A stretch of 64,000 bases of DNA from Tetrastigma voinierianum (GCA_016808115.1 JAEQBH010005267.1:124001-188000); one strand, 5' to 3'; counted from the first letter of the stretch, positions 12,197-23,700 are shown. Numbers and translations: made by a program. Notes: generated by a model from the letters alone, not told the origin.

Positions 12197-13499
12197 AAAC
12201 GCGTTAGTCCCTTTAGCAATGCAAAATAATAAGGGCATGCATGCAAAGGATTTTCAAAAAAGTTTATGATTTAAAAAGGGTGTATATACAAATAAACATT
12301 ACCTTAAACTAAAATTGACACCAAGTTTGAAAACCATGAAAGAGCCAAAACCATACAAGAACAAATTTTTAGATCAACATTGGTTCCATGATTCTCAACT
12401 TGAATTTCCACCAAAGTCTAATGGTTCTTTATGTAACCAGATCGAGTCAATAAATTGCAAAATTGTCCCCTCTCCCCAACCTAGCACTGGGTATTTGGGC
12501 CTTAAGTTGTTGAATGTCCTAGATAGGATAGTTACACTCTCCTTTCTTTATTCAACTATATTGTAGGTGCAATGCTTAAAACTCGACTTCACCAAAGTCC
12601 GTGTGTAACGGGGTCCACCGATGACCCCAACCAATTAAGGTTTAGTAAGACTGCCAAAAGGATCACCGACCACAAACTCTACTGTGCTTCACCCCTGGAC
12701 CAATGACTTCGAAAATCAAGACCCTACAAATCGTTAAACTCTACCTATCCACCCACGTAGCGAACACTAACCGATGACTTCAACCAATTAAGGCTTAGGG
12801 GTCGAGCTTCAAAGGCTTTCGCCATATACCCCTGACCGCGTTCTGGTTTCAAGGCAAAGTGTCACGTGACTCTTTATTTTTTCTTTTTTCTTCTTTTCTT
12901 TTTCTTTTTCTCTTTGCTTTTCTTTCTTTTGCTTTTCTTCTTTCCTTTGGAAGACTACATTGTGGGTAACACAACCCATCCTAGGCTGCCAACATGCCTA
13001 AGGCCTAGCTTATGCAAAGCTTAAAGGAGGTATACAAATTTATAACCTATTGAAACAACTGTGTGCAGAATTAGCTAAGGAGAAATGTCTGCTGAGCATG
13101 TTGGGACTTTAACCGACCAAAAATTATTTTCAAACATGGAATTTGTTCTAACATAAAGGTAACTTACAATGATTCAATTTTTCCAACAAAAGGCAATCTA
13201 ATTATCCAATGTTAATTCAATTGTTCAATTAGCTAAATTGATTGTCCAATTGAAGACAAAAACACACATGGTGAAGGCACAAAACATGATATGCAAATGA
13301 TATATACCGAATAGCTTTTGGATATAGCCAAATGGCTAGTACATGAATACAAAGTTAAATATACAAAAGCATCACCGCCTACTATACACACATAAATCCT
13401 AATCAAAATTAGTAGGCGCTTGATAAAGTCGGTAACTATACAAAACATAAAAGAAAACCTAAATCCACCACCGCCGTATGGTGGGAACTGAATCACGCC
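12197..13499 (-). other. Untranslated 3' interior of Athila-type element, with long purine tract
   Basis: No coding domain is visible. The minus strand has an ~80-base purine-rich run at about 12872-12953 (pyrimidine TTTCTTTTT repeats on the plus strand). Short segments containing GATGAC(C/T)(C/T)CAACCAATTAAGG occur twice, near 12622 and 12774, so part of it is duplicated. Confidence 0.5.
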
Positions 13500-15545
13500 G
13501 CCGCAGCCAACACATCCAAAGATGTCGCTGCCGTGGTGGCTCCTCTCTAATCCGGGAACACGAGGAAGACCCGTGAGTCATAATCTCGCAGCATGGAGTG
13601 ACACCGAAGCCAACTCGATCCCGTGCTACCCGGTAACAAGAATGAACAGATCACATCCATCGCCGCTATCTCTCGAAGTTGGCATGAACGCATCTCGGTG
13701 AATGATGTGGGATGTGTAAAGATGGGCCGTGTGTATCACCGCGTCGCTGATGTAGAATGGAGTGAGGAGACTGAGGGGACATAGTGCGAGCCGGACTCCT
13801 CCCACCCGTGCCCGGGGGGCTCGACCACTGTCCCGTGGGAGTCCTCGCACTGGGTCCTAGCATCTCTCAGCCCCGGGCCATTGGAGGATAAATGATAAGG
13901 GCATGACCATCGCCGTCCCATAGACAGGATCCGAGGACACCTAAATCTCCTTCAATCCGGTCTTCCGAAGCCCAAGTGATCCAGACCTGGCATAATAAAT
14001 TTTGGCATCGCCAGCTGAAGACTCTCACCGAGCCGTGCCCTACGATGGACCTTCCTCGAAGTGTAATAGGGAGGTCATCATCACCAAACAGAGGGACTGG
14101 AACTGTAATCCTCTCAGATCCAGATGAGCCTCCAGATGGCCCCATACGCCATAGTGTCAAGAAATGAAAGAGGGTCGGTCCTGAATCAGACATGATCGAT
14201 CAGAGCATCTCGAGGCGGAGCGCCTCTGGGGGAATAATATGGGTCCAAAGAAGGTGTCTCGAGCAAGACTGCGACCATCTTCTCTCAGGTGTCGGGTGAG
14301 ACCACTCGATAATCCTCTCGAATCGTCATGGTATCCGCAGCCCTAATCGCCGTTTGAAATGTCCGTCGCCGGCACCCCTGGCGATCATCGATATGAACCG
14401 GAGCTCGAGCGACTAGGGCGCTCCCGGATGTCATCGAATGGTGAACCGCAGAATCCACCCGGGGTAATAATACCGCCTCGCCTCATGAATGGTAAAGAGG
14501 GAGTGCGGTTCGATCACCGCACACCAATCTAGGATCCGCCAACAAGGCTTCGGACGTATATTATGACCCCCCGTGGAAGCCCGAATGAAGCGACGCTCCT
14601 CGGAACGGGAGTCTCGACAAACAACGGCCTCCCCGATCCTAGGAGGTGCAGCGACAACCGAGGCGATGATGTCATCTCACCGCAGATGTGGCTGGTGATG
14701 GTCGAGGCCCTGATTTATGATGACTCACCGCCTCGATGTGGTGGCTCGCTTTGGAGGGCCGGTCTCCTAGATCTCCGCTCGAGGTAGCTGGGCGACTCCG
14801 GGCCCGGTCCATCCATGTCTAATATCGCCCGAATCCCCTCGAGGCTCCTCGAGATCGCCGTGACGGGGAGCCGGCACATGGTCCGAACCGAGCCGAACTC
14901 GGGGTCCCGCCTCCCTGGGTACTGACCTGACCCGAGGCCGAGGCTGGACCCACCCCTCAGGCGAACCATAGCTGTAATCCGAATGACAGCATGTTGTGGC
15001 CGGGTGCGCACACAGAGACCGAACTAAGGCTCTGGATGACCACACCAACCAATCGCGGGAGGAGGCTAGGCAAAGCTTAGGGAAAATCACGTGTGGCTAT
15101 CTCAAGGCACGAGCAGCACAGGCTGGAGCACTAAAGTGGTATTAGGATGTGGCACGAGCTCACACGTGGCGCTGGTACCGGTGCCTGTGAGGAGAAGTGT
15201 CGGCCAGTCAGGCGAATGTGCACCTGGAAGCTTAAGGGGCACAGCACAGCTCCAGCCGTGGAAGGCAAGAGCCCGAGAGCCGAAGGCCCGCCGTGTGGCC
15301 TTACGTGCAGGTCAACCGGCCGGGAGTTCAACAGGGCGACAGCGCTACGCACGGCGTGGAGTGGTGGAAACAGTGGGCCTCGTGGTCTTCGCGGGTTGTG
15401 GTCGGTGCGTGACGGCGGCAAGAAGGGCTCTTGGCAAACCGTGGCTCCTGGGCTAGGAGGGAGAAATGAAGTGGCTGAAAACTTTTGGCCCTCCCCTGGT
15501 TTAAATAAAGTTCAGAAGGCAGCTCGAAGAGTCGCTTCCACCTAA
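13500..15545 (-). other. GC-rich block where Athila pol should lie; origin unknown
   Basis: This ~2 kb stretch is far richer in G+C and CpG than the flanking element and ends abruptly against a very AT-rich segment. No RT, RNase H or integrase motif is recognisable on either strand. Open frames exist in several phases, the cleanest on the minus strand at 13867-14193 (108 codons), but overlapping open frames on both strands are expected in GC-rich DNA and I recognise no domain. It could be captured host DNA or a diverged pol replacement. I do not assign a product. Confidence 0.45.
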
Positions 15546-16043
15546 TTTACATTATAGCGAAATCAGCCAAACCCGCTTCAATTGCAAATCGATTTCCCAA
15601 GATTAAAATATTAATAATTTAAAACAAAAAATTATTATATTAAACTATAATTAAAATTTAAAACAAGATAATATAAAAAAAAGGTACATAATTAATAAAA
15701 ATAGAAAACTCCGCTAAATTAGGAAACTTTCTAAAATAACCGAAATATCGAAATTGACTAAATTAAAATAAAACAAAAAATAATGAGTTGCACTTGGTTT
15801 TTGAAAACACCAAATCAGCCCAACGCTACGAAATTACCTTCATGAGGTCATGAGGATGATCTCCCCAACTCCTTTCTGACCTCGAGTCGATTCCATGGTG
15901 TCGATTTTTGCTGACTTGGTTCTCACCGATTGAATTTGAATCGGTGTTAAATTGCCCCCCAGTTGAGTACCTGATGGCAATACCAAAACCTCATCTTCAA
16001 CTTGGCTGGCCATTTCTGCAATTCCTGACACTCGCCTTCTCGT
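15546..16043 (-). other. AT-rich spacer in Athila-type element
   Basis: The interval begins with about 250 bp of strongly AT-rich sequence (15600-15830, runs of A/T with AATTAAAA themes). The piece from 15840 to 16031 is open on the minus strand (63 codons) directly beyond the protease remnant and may be the start of the lost pol. Confidence 0.4.
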
Positions 16044-16450
16044 ATGCCACCAATTGAACCAATCCTACCGCCATTTGATTTTCATCTTCTAGCAGCTTTG
16101 TGCTTGTTGTTCAAATGGAATATGTTCAGTTCTAAGGTCATGTTGCCAAATGTGAGTTGCATGACTCCATTCCGGCAATTGATGATTGTATCGCGTTGGC
16201 AAGAAATGGTCTTCCCAGATGATCGCACATGATCGTCTATTCGCAAATCGCTTGTCGAAAGCACTACAAAATCTACCGGGTAGTAGAATTTGGTCTATTT
16301 TCACTAAGACATCCTCAACCATCCTTAGGGATCTTCACCGACCCATCGGCCAATGATAGTGATATTTGTAGGTTTGTTCACCCAAACCTAGCCGCTTGTA
16401 CACGTATCAACTACAGTAGTCTGGCACCGCTCCTAGTCATAGAGATTTGT
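16044..16450 (-). pseudogene. pol: Athila-type aspartic protease remnant
   Basis: Reading the minus strand, the segment near 16330-16270 gives VEDVLVKIDQ, and after a frameshift the segment near 16180-16090 gives INCRNGVMQLTFGNMTLEL. Both are characteristic of the C-terminal half of Athila/Gypsy retroviral-type proteases, which cut the polyprotein. The catalytic D-x-G region should lie around 16440-16400 but is scrambled by stops and frame changes (a LYDLGA-like trace is the best match). It is continuous with gag upstream at higher coordinates. RT does not follow. Confidence 0.75.
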
Positions 16451-18330
16451 CTATACAAGTCCCACCTCAATATTTACCTAAATTGTGAGATCCCCGGATC
16501 CTTGTATTTTGACTGGATTCTTGCTTTGGATTATGGTATCAATTTGTTCGCTGAGAAATGCCTTTTTCTCAATACCTAACCTTCTTGATCGTAAAGATCT
16601 TTCTGCAATTTACAGGCGGTGGACTTGTCTGGACATGTCCAAAGAGGTATGTTGACTTTTACCTGCCTTAGGACTTCTAGGATGCCTGCTTGCTGAGATG
16701 CCTTCTTCTTGCCTTTAAGTGCTTGTGGAAATGGAGGTGGCATGCAAGAGCTCATTGAGTCCTTCGTGGAAAATGTGCCTGCTCCATTTACTTCATTCCC
16801 GGGTTTCCTTAATTGTGTTTTGCATTGGTTGATCAACCTCTTTTCCACTCCTCAGTGTAATTATAGCTTTCACCTCATCCATTCCCGAATTGCTAGATAA
16901 ACCTATCTCAATGGACTCCTTTCGATTTGGCAAAGGTTTGGGAAGGAACCTTCTCTCCCGCGTACTGCATCATTGATCTTGTGATCGAGTTCGTAGGTTG
17001 TCACCTTTTGTTTGGGATTGGGTTCTCAAGCCCATCTATCTCTCTTGTTTAGTGTGCTCTACAGTGTCAATCTTTTGTGCCAGTTGCACATTGATCCCCT
17101 TGTTCTTCCATTGTTACCCACCACCCTTACTCAAATTTAGATGGCTTGCTCGATGAGAAGAGGATGGTGGTTGCTGTAGCTGGAAAGGTGTAGAACCAAC
17201 CTGTGGTTTGGCACCCGGGGCACATAGGGAGGGGGTGGGATTGGGTTTCCAGGAGAGAAAGCCAGGTGATTCCTCCCAATTTGGAATTGTAGGTATTACT
17301 ATATTGGGTATTAGGTCATGGGTGGCTTGTATTGACCTACAACATTTGCTTGCTCACATCAAATCCTTCATTGATGGAGCACTCGTGACGTTCTTCTCGA
17401 TTACCTGTGGGATTGAAACCGTGAATGGGGTTGGTCTACGCCGTAGAAAGTTAGTTTCACGTGATGCACTTCATGGAGCCTTTTTCCTTCAAGCTCCTCC
17501 ACCTCCTAGCTAAGGTTGAAATTTAGCCATTTCTATATCCTCCGACAAGGCATACATCCCACCTCAGGTTAAAGGCATTTTCTTCCATTTCTAAGTTCTG
17601 TCTATCCCCAACCCTTAGAAGTTTCAGCCACATAGTTCAGGAAATCCATGGCTTCATCAGATGCTTACTCAGAAAATCTCCCCACACATGGTTCCAATAA
17701 TCAAGCTTCATGGCAGAGACAATCCACCATAGAAGTGGTTTAACAAAGATCCATGTATCAAAACCCATGATGCGGACAAGCACTAATGGTCTCCTGCGAA
17801 TTTATCCCAAGACTGTAGAACCTCACCATCTTGAGCTGCAAAGGTGTAAATTTGTCTCTTCAAATTGTTGGTCTTATGAGCACTGAAGAATTTTTTTAAA
17901 AACTCGCTGCAACCTGCCTAATTTCTTATGGCTCTAGCGTTGAGTTAAGCCAAATCTCGCCTTGTCCTTTAGGGTTAGTGGAAATGCTTTCGCCTTTAGC
18001 AAATCCATGTCAATCATACTCTTCCTTAAAGGTTGTGCAAACCTCCTCAAAATCCTCTTATGTGTGTGTATGGATTTTCATTTTCCATACCATGATATGG
18101 GGAGTAGGGTACTAAATAAGGCCTCACCGCTACATTCAAGAGGAGGTACGATGCAGAAGGGCACCTAACTCTAGGAGGGTGGATATGGTCCCCATCGACG
18201 TATGTCGTTGGATTCACCGTACCTCGGGCTGACTCCTCATGGTTCCTCGCGTAGGGGATCCATTCGCTCCATCGCACACCGATTTCACGCTTTGTTCAAT
18301 TGGTGCCTGATTCTTTGCAATCTACCGATG
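16451..18330 (-). pseudogene. gag: Athila-type gag remnant
   Basis: Gag forms the virus-like particle. On the minus strand, in order, there are NENPYTHIRGF (about 18090), a frame reading FLKKFFSAHKTNNLKRQIYT (about 17910-17850), then QDGEVLQSWDKFAGDH (about 17840-17790) and DEAMDFLNYVAE (about 17660). Further on lies PFPQALKGKKKASQQAGILE (about 16740-16690) followed by VLRQVKVNIP. This series is the Athila gag signature ending just before protease. The coding sequence is broken by many stops and single-base shifts. The start is not clear; an upstream frame at 18322-18510 lacks any gag feature. Confidence 0.8.
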
Positions 18331-18590
18331 TTTCTTTCCTGCTGGTGCATAAACACTGCTATACCAACCGAGACACACAAGAAATAGCACAAACAAACTT
18401 GCAAAAGGGTTATTGTTAGCTAAAAATAAAACCGATCGTGAACAAAATAAAACAAATACAAGAATAATGTGAATTGACGAACACTTGCAAGCATAAATAA
18501 CGAGATTCAAAAAGGGTTAAAAAGGTCACCTTTCACTTGTGTGATGTTGGATCACAAGTACACTTCAACTTATCAACGTAGTTTAACACC

Positions 18591-18609
18591 ATCCCCAGCA
18601 ACGGCGCCA
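18591..18609 (-). promoter_or_regulatory. Primer binding site, tRNA-Asp-like
   Basis: The minus strand reads TGGCGCCGTTGCTGGGGAT two bases inside the right LTR. This matches the primer site commonly found in Athila and Tat elements. It fixes the element orientation as minus and marks the right LTR as the 5' LTR. Confidence 0.85.
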
Positions 18610-18611
18610 AT

Positions 18612-20177
18612 TGATTCGTGCCACAAGAGTATTCTAATTCAACAAAATTTATATCCTAAGTTCCTCCTACTACCGAGTCAAGCCATACCGCAAAGATAGC
18701 CAAGGCTTCAGGGCTCAACATGGGATGGGTTTTCATCCTATGAATGACTTGCATCGTTGTTGAAAATGGTGAGGTTTTAGTTTGGATTTTTTTTGGATTT
18801 TGTTTGTTTCCAAAATAGTGGAGCTAAGGTTTGTGTGTGCCGATTAATTTCAAAACCGAAAGTGAAGTGAAAGGTAATCCTCAAGGTTTAGCTCACTAGC
18901 TTGACAACATGGGGTTAACAAGTGTCCTCGGGTTTTATCCTCGCATCATGGCAAGCAACCTATAGTCCAAGCCATAACCGGATCTTTTTTTAACTAGCAA
19001 ACCTAACCCTAGAATCATTCCTATTTGAGTCAACACAGGCAACATGCATCTACAAATTTCCTTCGCTTGAAACCCCAACATTCAACATCATTTCGGGCTC
19101 GTAGTTGTCATCTAAAGAACAACAAAGGTATCTAGCAATAAGTATGCACTGTGATCCTAAAGCATGGTAAGTATTGGCCAAGGTAATGACATTAAATGAT
19201 ATTCAACCTAGTTTGAGAGAAGACAACATAAATACGCACTCGTAGTATTTAACACATGAGGACAACCCGCCAGAATCACTCCCACAACTAGCTTAGCTAC
19301 CTTCCTCTTTCAAAGCTAAGAGGTTAGCTACATCTCTGAGTTGTCATCCCCAAGAGGGTTGTTTGGTAGCCTAGAAAATGAGAGAAAGAGGAGAGAGAAG
19401 AGAAACAAACTCAAATGAAAGCCGTGGAGATATTTACATAATGAAATGTGCCAAAAGATTGCTTAGTGGTTGCCACTTGGGGCTTATAGCCACCCAATGT
19501 ATGAAATACAAGAAAGCCTAACATTTTGGCTAAAACAAGGGATATGGAGGTAATACAATCAAAATGAAGCCTGGCATTAATTACTAAAAGCATGATAGGG
19601 CGTATGATTCGCTAGGCGTAATCATCTCTAGCTAGTATTTAAAATGCCATTAGTTTAAATTTCGCTTAGCTCATTTAAATCTCAGCTCCACGAAATTACA
19701 CAAGAGATAGCGAATTGAGAAATTTCGCTATCTACGTAATTTCGCGATAATAAATTTCATTAGCATTCTAGCTTAAATTATGAGGTAGCTTAAATTGGGA
19801 AATTTCGCTAGGCACAAAGGGAATTTGCAGCCTAGCTTAAATTTTCGCAATCTTAGCGAAATTTCCCTGGTTGTCTGCTTTGCCTGGCCGCATCACTCGC
19901 ATCTTCTCCGTGCATCACCTAGCCTTCATTTCTTCACTGCATTTTGATATGTTTGATGACCTAAATTCGCTCAATCTTCATAGCTCAAAGCACATATCTC
20001 GATATTGAACTCCCAAGGTAATGAAACTCGCAAACAACCAAAAATAACTCTAAACGGCATATGATACTAAGAAGACCTGAAATTTTAATTGGAGATATTG
20101 ACATGATTAGTGCGCAAAAAGCACTCAAAACCTATCCGATATAGGGCTCAAAATAGCACTTTTCGGGGTACTAATCA
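18612..20177 (-). repeat. 5' LTR of the nested Athila-type element
   Basis: About 1566 bp; in element orientation it starts TGATTAGTACCCCG and ends GGCACGAATCA. It is the direct-repeat partner of 10674-12183. It contains the palindromic motif cluster at 19606-19870. The following five bases TGCTA are the target duplication. Confidence 0.85.
19606..19870. repeat. Palindromic GCGAAATTTCGC motif cluster in LTR
   Basis: This is the counterpart of the cluster at 11701-11874. Half-sites GCGAAATT and AATTTCGC alternate irregularly, with TAGCTTAAAT variants between them. It is longer and more degenerate than the partner cluster. Confidence 0.7.
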
Positions 20178-21457
20178 TGCTAATCGAAGGTAATTTGAAA
20201 TAAATGTAAAAAGAAGACTCAGAAGTTAGTGTGGGTCACTAGTTGGGTATGATAGGGTTGTAAAGGTGTCCTCGGTTATTTTTCGCATTAGGTAAATGAC
20301 CTATAGTCATTTCCAAAACCGCATCTGCTTTTAACTTTAAAAACCAACCCTTAGTAACTTTCCTCTTTGAACCATAGCATTTATTGAGCATTAACTGTTC
20401 CTGCAGTTGAAATCTAGCATTTAACCTACCCCGGATGGTTCATAAATGACAACTAATGGATGTCAGTGTATCTAACGTTAAGAATACACTTAACCCTAAA
20501 AGCTTGTCAAATATTGACCGAAGAAAGTACATCAAATAGCTTTTAAACCTAGTTTTGAAAGTTTGAAACATAAATACCCAGAATCGCTTCAGAAAAATGT
20601 AAAGGATCACCCAGAACCTCATCAACCAACCTAGCAACCCTCCTCTTCAAGGTTTAGAGGCTTTAGCCAAACATCCTTTGAGTTGTCATCCTCAAAGGGT
20701 GTGTTTGGTTGCCTAGAAAGTGAGAGAAAGAAGAGAGAGAAGAGAGAAAATGAAGACAAAAACAGGGGCCCGTAATGGAAAAATGCCTTGTGAATAGTTA
20801 GGTTACAAATTGTTCATAAGATGGCTTATATAGCCTTACAAAAAGGTGAAAATACCAATCTATCCTAAATAGTACAATTACAGTGAGGGTAGAGATGGAA
20901 AAAACCAAAAACGGGGTCGTTTGTACACTTAAAACACGGCGTAACATTTCTATTATTGTGAAAATTTCGCTACATGTAGCGAATTTCACACATAGCTTAA
21001 AATTTCATTATTCTTGCGAAAATTTCGCTATTATTTCGAAATTTTTGCTATGTAGCGAAATTTCGCTAGCATAGCGAAAATTCGCTATGTAGCGAAATTT
21101 CCATACATAGCGAAAATTTCTCTATTCTACGGTAACCTCCCGCCTTCTATGCATGCATCCCGTATATTCCACTCAGATCCAAATTTTGTTTTATCTTCAA
21201 TCTCTTCATTCCGCTTGATGTAATAGAATAGAAACTATACGAACTTGGTGTAAATCACCAACTTCATATGCTTAGCTTGATATGGTAGGATAGGCTTATG
21301 AAACCCGCAAACTACCATAAACAAATTTCTAATACAATCATTAGTACCAAAGGGTCCTACACGTGTCAATTGGCTTAATTGATATGATTAGTGCACAAAA
21401 AGTACTTAGAACCGATCTTAAATAGGGTTCAAAATAGCACTTTTTGGGTACTAATCA
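20178..21457 (-). mobile_element. Outer solo LTR (Athila-related), right fragment
   Basis: The first five bases repeat the TGCTA target duplication. From there to TTTTTGGGTACTAATCA at 21457 the sequence follows the second part of the same LTR family as the inner element but is clearly diverged from it. The TTGAGTTGTCATCCTCAAAG block and the purine run at about 20718-20760 correspond to 19335-19400. ATCTC at 21458-21462 closes the outer target duplication. No internal region adjoins it, so it is a solo LTR formed by recombination before the inner insertion. Confidence 0.85.
20958..21120. repeat. Regular array of TAGCGAAATTTCGCTA palindromes
   Basis: Within about 160 bp, GCGAAA(A)TT and AATTTCGCTA alternate, separated by short spacers such as CATAG and TGTAG. 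The complete 16-base palindrome TAGCGAAATTTCGCTA is present near 21053. The spacers are themselves partly complementary to their neighbours, so single-stranded RNA or DNA could form several alternative hairpins. Confidence 0.8.
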
Positions 21458-21462
21458 ATCTC

Positions 21463-22112
21463 AGGTGAGCCCAGAATGACAATCGCCTGCATCTCTGAAT
21501 CCCCATCTGTGGTAGGCCAATTCGATCCTTCGCCTCGATCGAGCCCTCTGAACTCCTTTTGCCGTCCGCTTCTTAGCAAAGAGCAAGGGTCAAGCAAAAT
21601 TCGTCATCTCTTCCTCCTCCTCCCTTCCAAATCCGAGCCTGGGCTAGATCTCGTGGACAAACCCAAGGAACAAAATCTTACCAGCCTCAGGAGCTGCTCC
21701 ACACGTGTTTGTCCCTCCCTTTAATCTTAGTACTCCTGGGGCGTAACCCGGTCCCCTTTCTTGGTAAGGAAGGCTGCGCGGCCAACTTTCGCCGACCAGT
21801 GTCGGCCGGGAAAGGCATTTCCAACTCCCACCGGTAGAGGCGATGATCTCCGATAGGGTTCGGGACACTAGTCCTCTAACTCATGTTTTAGCATCTAGAT
21901 CTCAGATGAAGCCGCAGACCGCCTGTGGGTTAAATTTTAAGCAGGCTCAATAACAAATGTTCCCCGTCCACAATTTCTCGAAGGCACCCGTGGATAATCG
22001 AAGGCTATAAGGAGCCTGTTCCATCTCACGCCTAAGTTCTTAAAGTGAGAAGAACCTCGTATGGTAAACAAGTGGTTCATCGCCTAAAACCGCTTCCGAT
22101 AGAAAACTTGGC
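21463..22112 (-). pseudogene. Tat-1 antisense gene, middle part (broken)
   Basis: This interval lies between the outer solo LTR and the Tekay element. On the minus strand the sequence entering the LTR site reads MQAIVILGSPEMG, in phase with the SSDQPG reading that continues at 10463 once the insertion is ignored. A minus-strand open piece at 21644-21868 has no clear motif. By position it should hold the centre of the antisense protein, but conservation is poor and several stops are present. Confidence 0.5.
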
Positions 22113-22258
22113 GATAGAAAAGTGAAAATTTTATAACCCACGCCTAAATACAGCTTCAAGAAGTACGGTTTAGCTTCATGGTACCTGTCGCCGATAGCTG
22201 GCTGAGGTTACCGTGGAGATGCCGGCGCATTTTCCGTCACTAGGAAGGGGGTCTCACA
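22113..22258 (+). repeat. 5' LTR remnant of Tekay element (last ~146 bp)
   Basis: From GATAGAAAAGTG to GTCTCACA it matches 29381-29529 of the 3' LTR, including TATAACCCACGC, TTTAGCTTCATG and GAGGTTACCGTGGAG. Everything upstream in the 3' LTR (about 2.5 kb) has no counterpart here, so the 5' end of the element has been deleted. Confidence 0.8.
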
Positions 22259-22261
22259 ACT

Positions 22262-22273
22262 TGGTATCGAAGC
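22262..22273 (+). promoter_or_regulatory. Primer binding site, initiator tRNA-Met-like
   Basis: TGGTATCGAAGC lies three bases after the LTR end CACA. It differs slightly from the usual TGGTATCAGAGC of plant LTR elements primed by initiator tRNA-Met. Its place fixes the LTR boundary. Confidence 0.8.
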
Positions 22274-22441
22274 GCTTTAGGCGATAGTTCACTGCTTTTT
22301 CTTGCACATTTTCCACAAGATTTCTATAGAATTGTTTTTACAATGATTTTTCTATCGCAACCTACATTGTTTTGCTAAATCCTTGCATGCATCAAATATT
22401 GAAAAGTGTCACTTAATCTTTAATTTGAAATTCACAACATT

Positions 22442-23700
22442 ATGTCTGGACGAGGTCGTAGAGGTCGATCTAGGACTTCCGCACCGGAGGCACCACCAGA
22501 GATATGTCAAGCACACCCTTAGGATCTAAAGATGCTTCAATGAATCATCCTTAAAGAGAATTCATCGAGGGCCTGCACTCCGAGGGGCTGCACTTTGACG
22601 ATGGATCAAAGCTATATAGATTGTTACAAGAACTACCTGGGGCCACACCCGAGTCTCCAAAAGAGTAGAGGAGCATGATAGAACGCGCTCTAAAATTAGG
22701 GCTAAAACTTATGATGGTATCGGCGACCCAAAGGTGGTACTTATGGTTAGATAGGGTTAGCGTTTTTAGCTATTATATGGTGACGTAGACATGATTACCG
22801 GAAAAAAAGTGATGTGGACACGAGGTTCTTCCATCTGATCTTAGAGACACAGTTTCCCGCGGTTTACTAGATCCTCGTTCAAATGCTATGAAAAGTTTGA
22901 GGTCGCACTAAAGGTAGAAATGACAGCTTTAGTTCTAACTCGTAAGCAGCCAGACAAGAAGAGGAGGTGCTCCTGGCTAGTCATCCGCACCCTCAAATAC
23001 CTAGTAAAAGAAAGGAAAGAAGGGACCGCGATAGAGGCTCAAGCAGTGGAGAGGAAGACGAGCCAGGATCCGCCTGATCACCAGCGCAGCCCCCCTGTGG
23101 AGGTGGTGCAGATCTTAAGGATCATCTTTCCATCAGGCCCTTACATGTCGAGGAGGCATCCTGAGAGTGCATGATGAATATGATGTGATGTTTCCATCAA
23201 GGGGGCGTGAAGGTCACTTTATCCGAGACTGTCCATAGTTAGTAGCAGCAGAGACCTCTGAGGTAGGTACAATAGCATCTTACCCCAGGCACCAGAGGTT
23301 CCAAATAGCCGGTAGGGGTTGTTCAAAGCAGGTGGCGTGACAAATTGCAGAGGTCGCGGTGAGAAGCAGAGTGCAGGCAAGACTGACCAGTCAGATTCGG
23401 AGCGGTACTCGATCGTGCCCGAGTATTACAAAATTTCACTACACAAATAGAGGCGCATGCATCACCGTATTACGATTACCGGTATGATTTCCCGCTTTAT
23501 GCTCATGATGCATATGCATTGGTGGACCTAGGAGCCACTCATTCATTTATTTCAAGATCATTCACCGAGAGTGCACCGCATGTAGTCCTAGCCTGTAGAT
23601 GGTCGTGATGGTGGTTTCCGCACCCAATGGGATACTATGACATCCGAAAGGATAGTTCCTGTGTAGTAGATTGGTGATCCGCATTACATTTCAGCCAGAC
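22442..23700 (+). pseudogene. gag: Tekay gag and protease (broken)
   Basis: The likely gag start is the ATG at 22442, giving MSGRGRRGRSRTSAPEAPPE, an arginine/glycine-rich N-terminus; a stop follows at 22520. Later gag is spread over several frames, with an open piece at 22920-23174. The zinc knuckle survives as GREGHFIRDCP around 23206-23235, with its first cysteines lost. The protease active site is DLGATHSFIS at 23525-23554, where the usual D-T/S-G has become D-L-G, followed by a hydrophobic C-terminal half near 23690-23740 (VLCIHDFDIILAW-like). Stops in gag and the changed active site mean neither protein works. Confidence 0.75.

Larger units (their letters stand above)
10674..20177 (-). 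mobile_element. Complete Athila-type Gypsy element nested in an LTR of its own family
   Basis: Two direct LTRs (10674-12183 and 18612-20177) flank gag and protease remnants on the minus strand. The 5-mer TGCTA occurs at 10669-10673 and again at 20178-20182 as an exact target duplication. The primer site next to the right LTR reads TGGCGCCGTTGCTGGGGAT on the minus strand, the tRNA-Asp-like site usual for Athila/Tat elements. RT, RNase H and integrase are not recognisable; that interval holds a GC-rich block (13500-15545). The element is therefore non-autonomous, although its ends show it inserted as a unit. It is younger than the solo LTR it interrupts. Confidence 0.9.

Noticed and set aside
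13867..14193. 108-codon minus-strand frame as a host gene
   Set aside because: It lies in GC-rich DNA where several frames on both strands are open, has no recognisable domain, and is inside a retrotransposon bounded by target duplications.
15091..15545. Overlapping long frames on both strands at 15091-15545 as coding genes
   Set aside because: Overlap in opposite phases is a by-product of high GC content; no domain or composition signal supports any of them.
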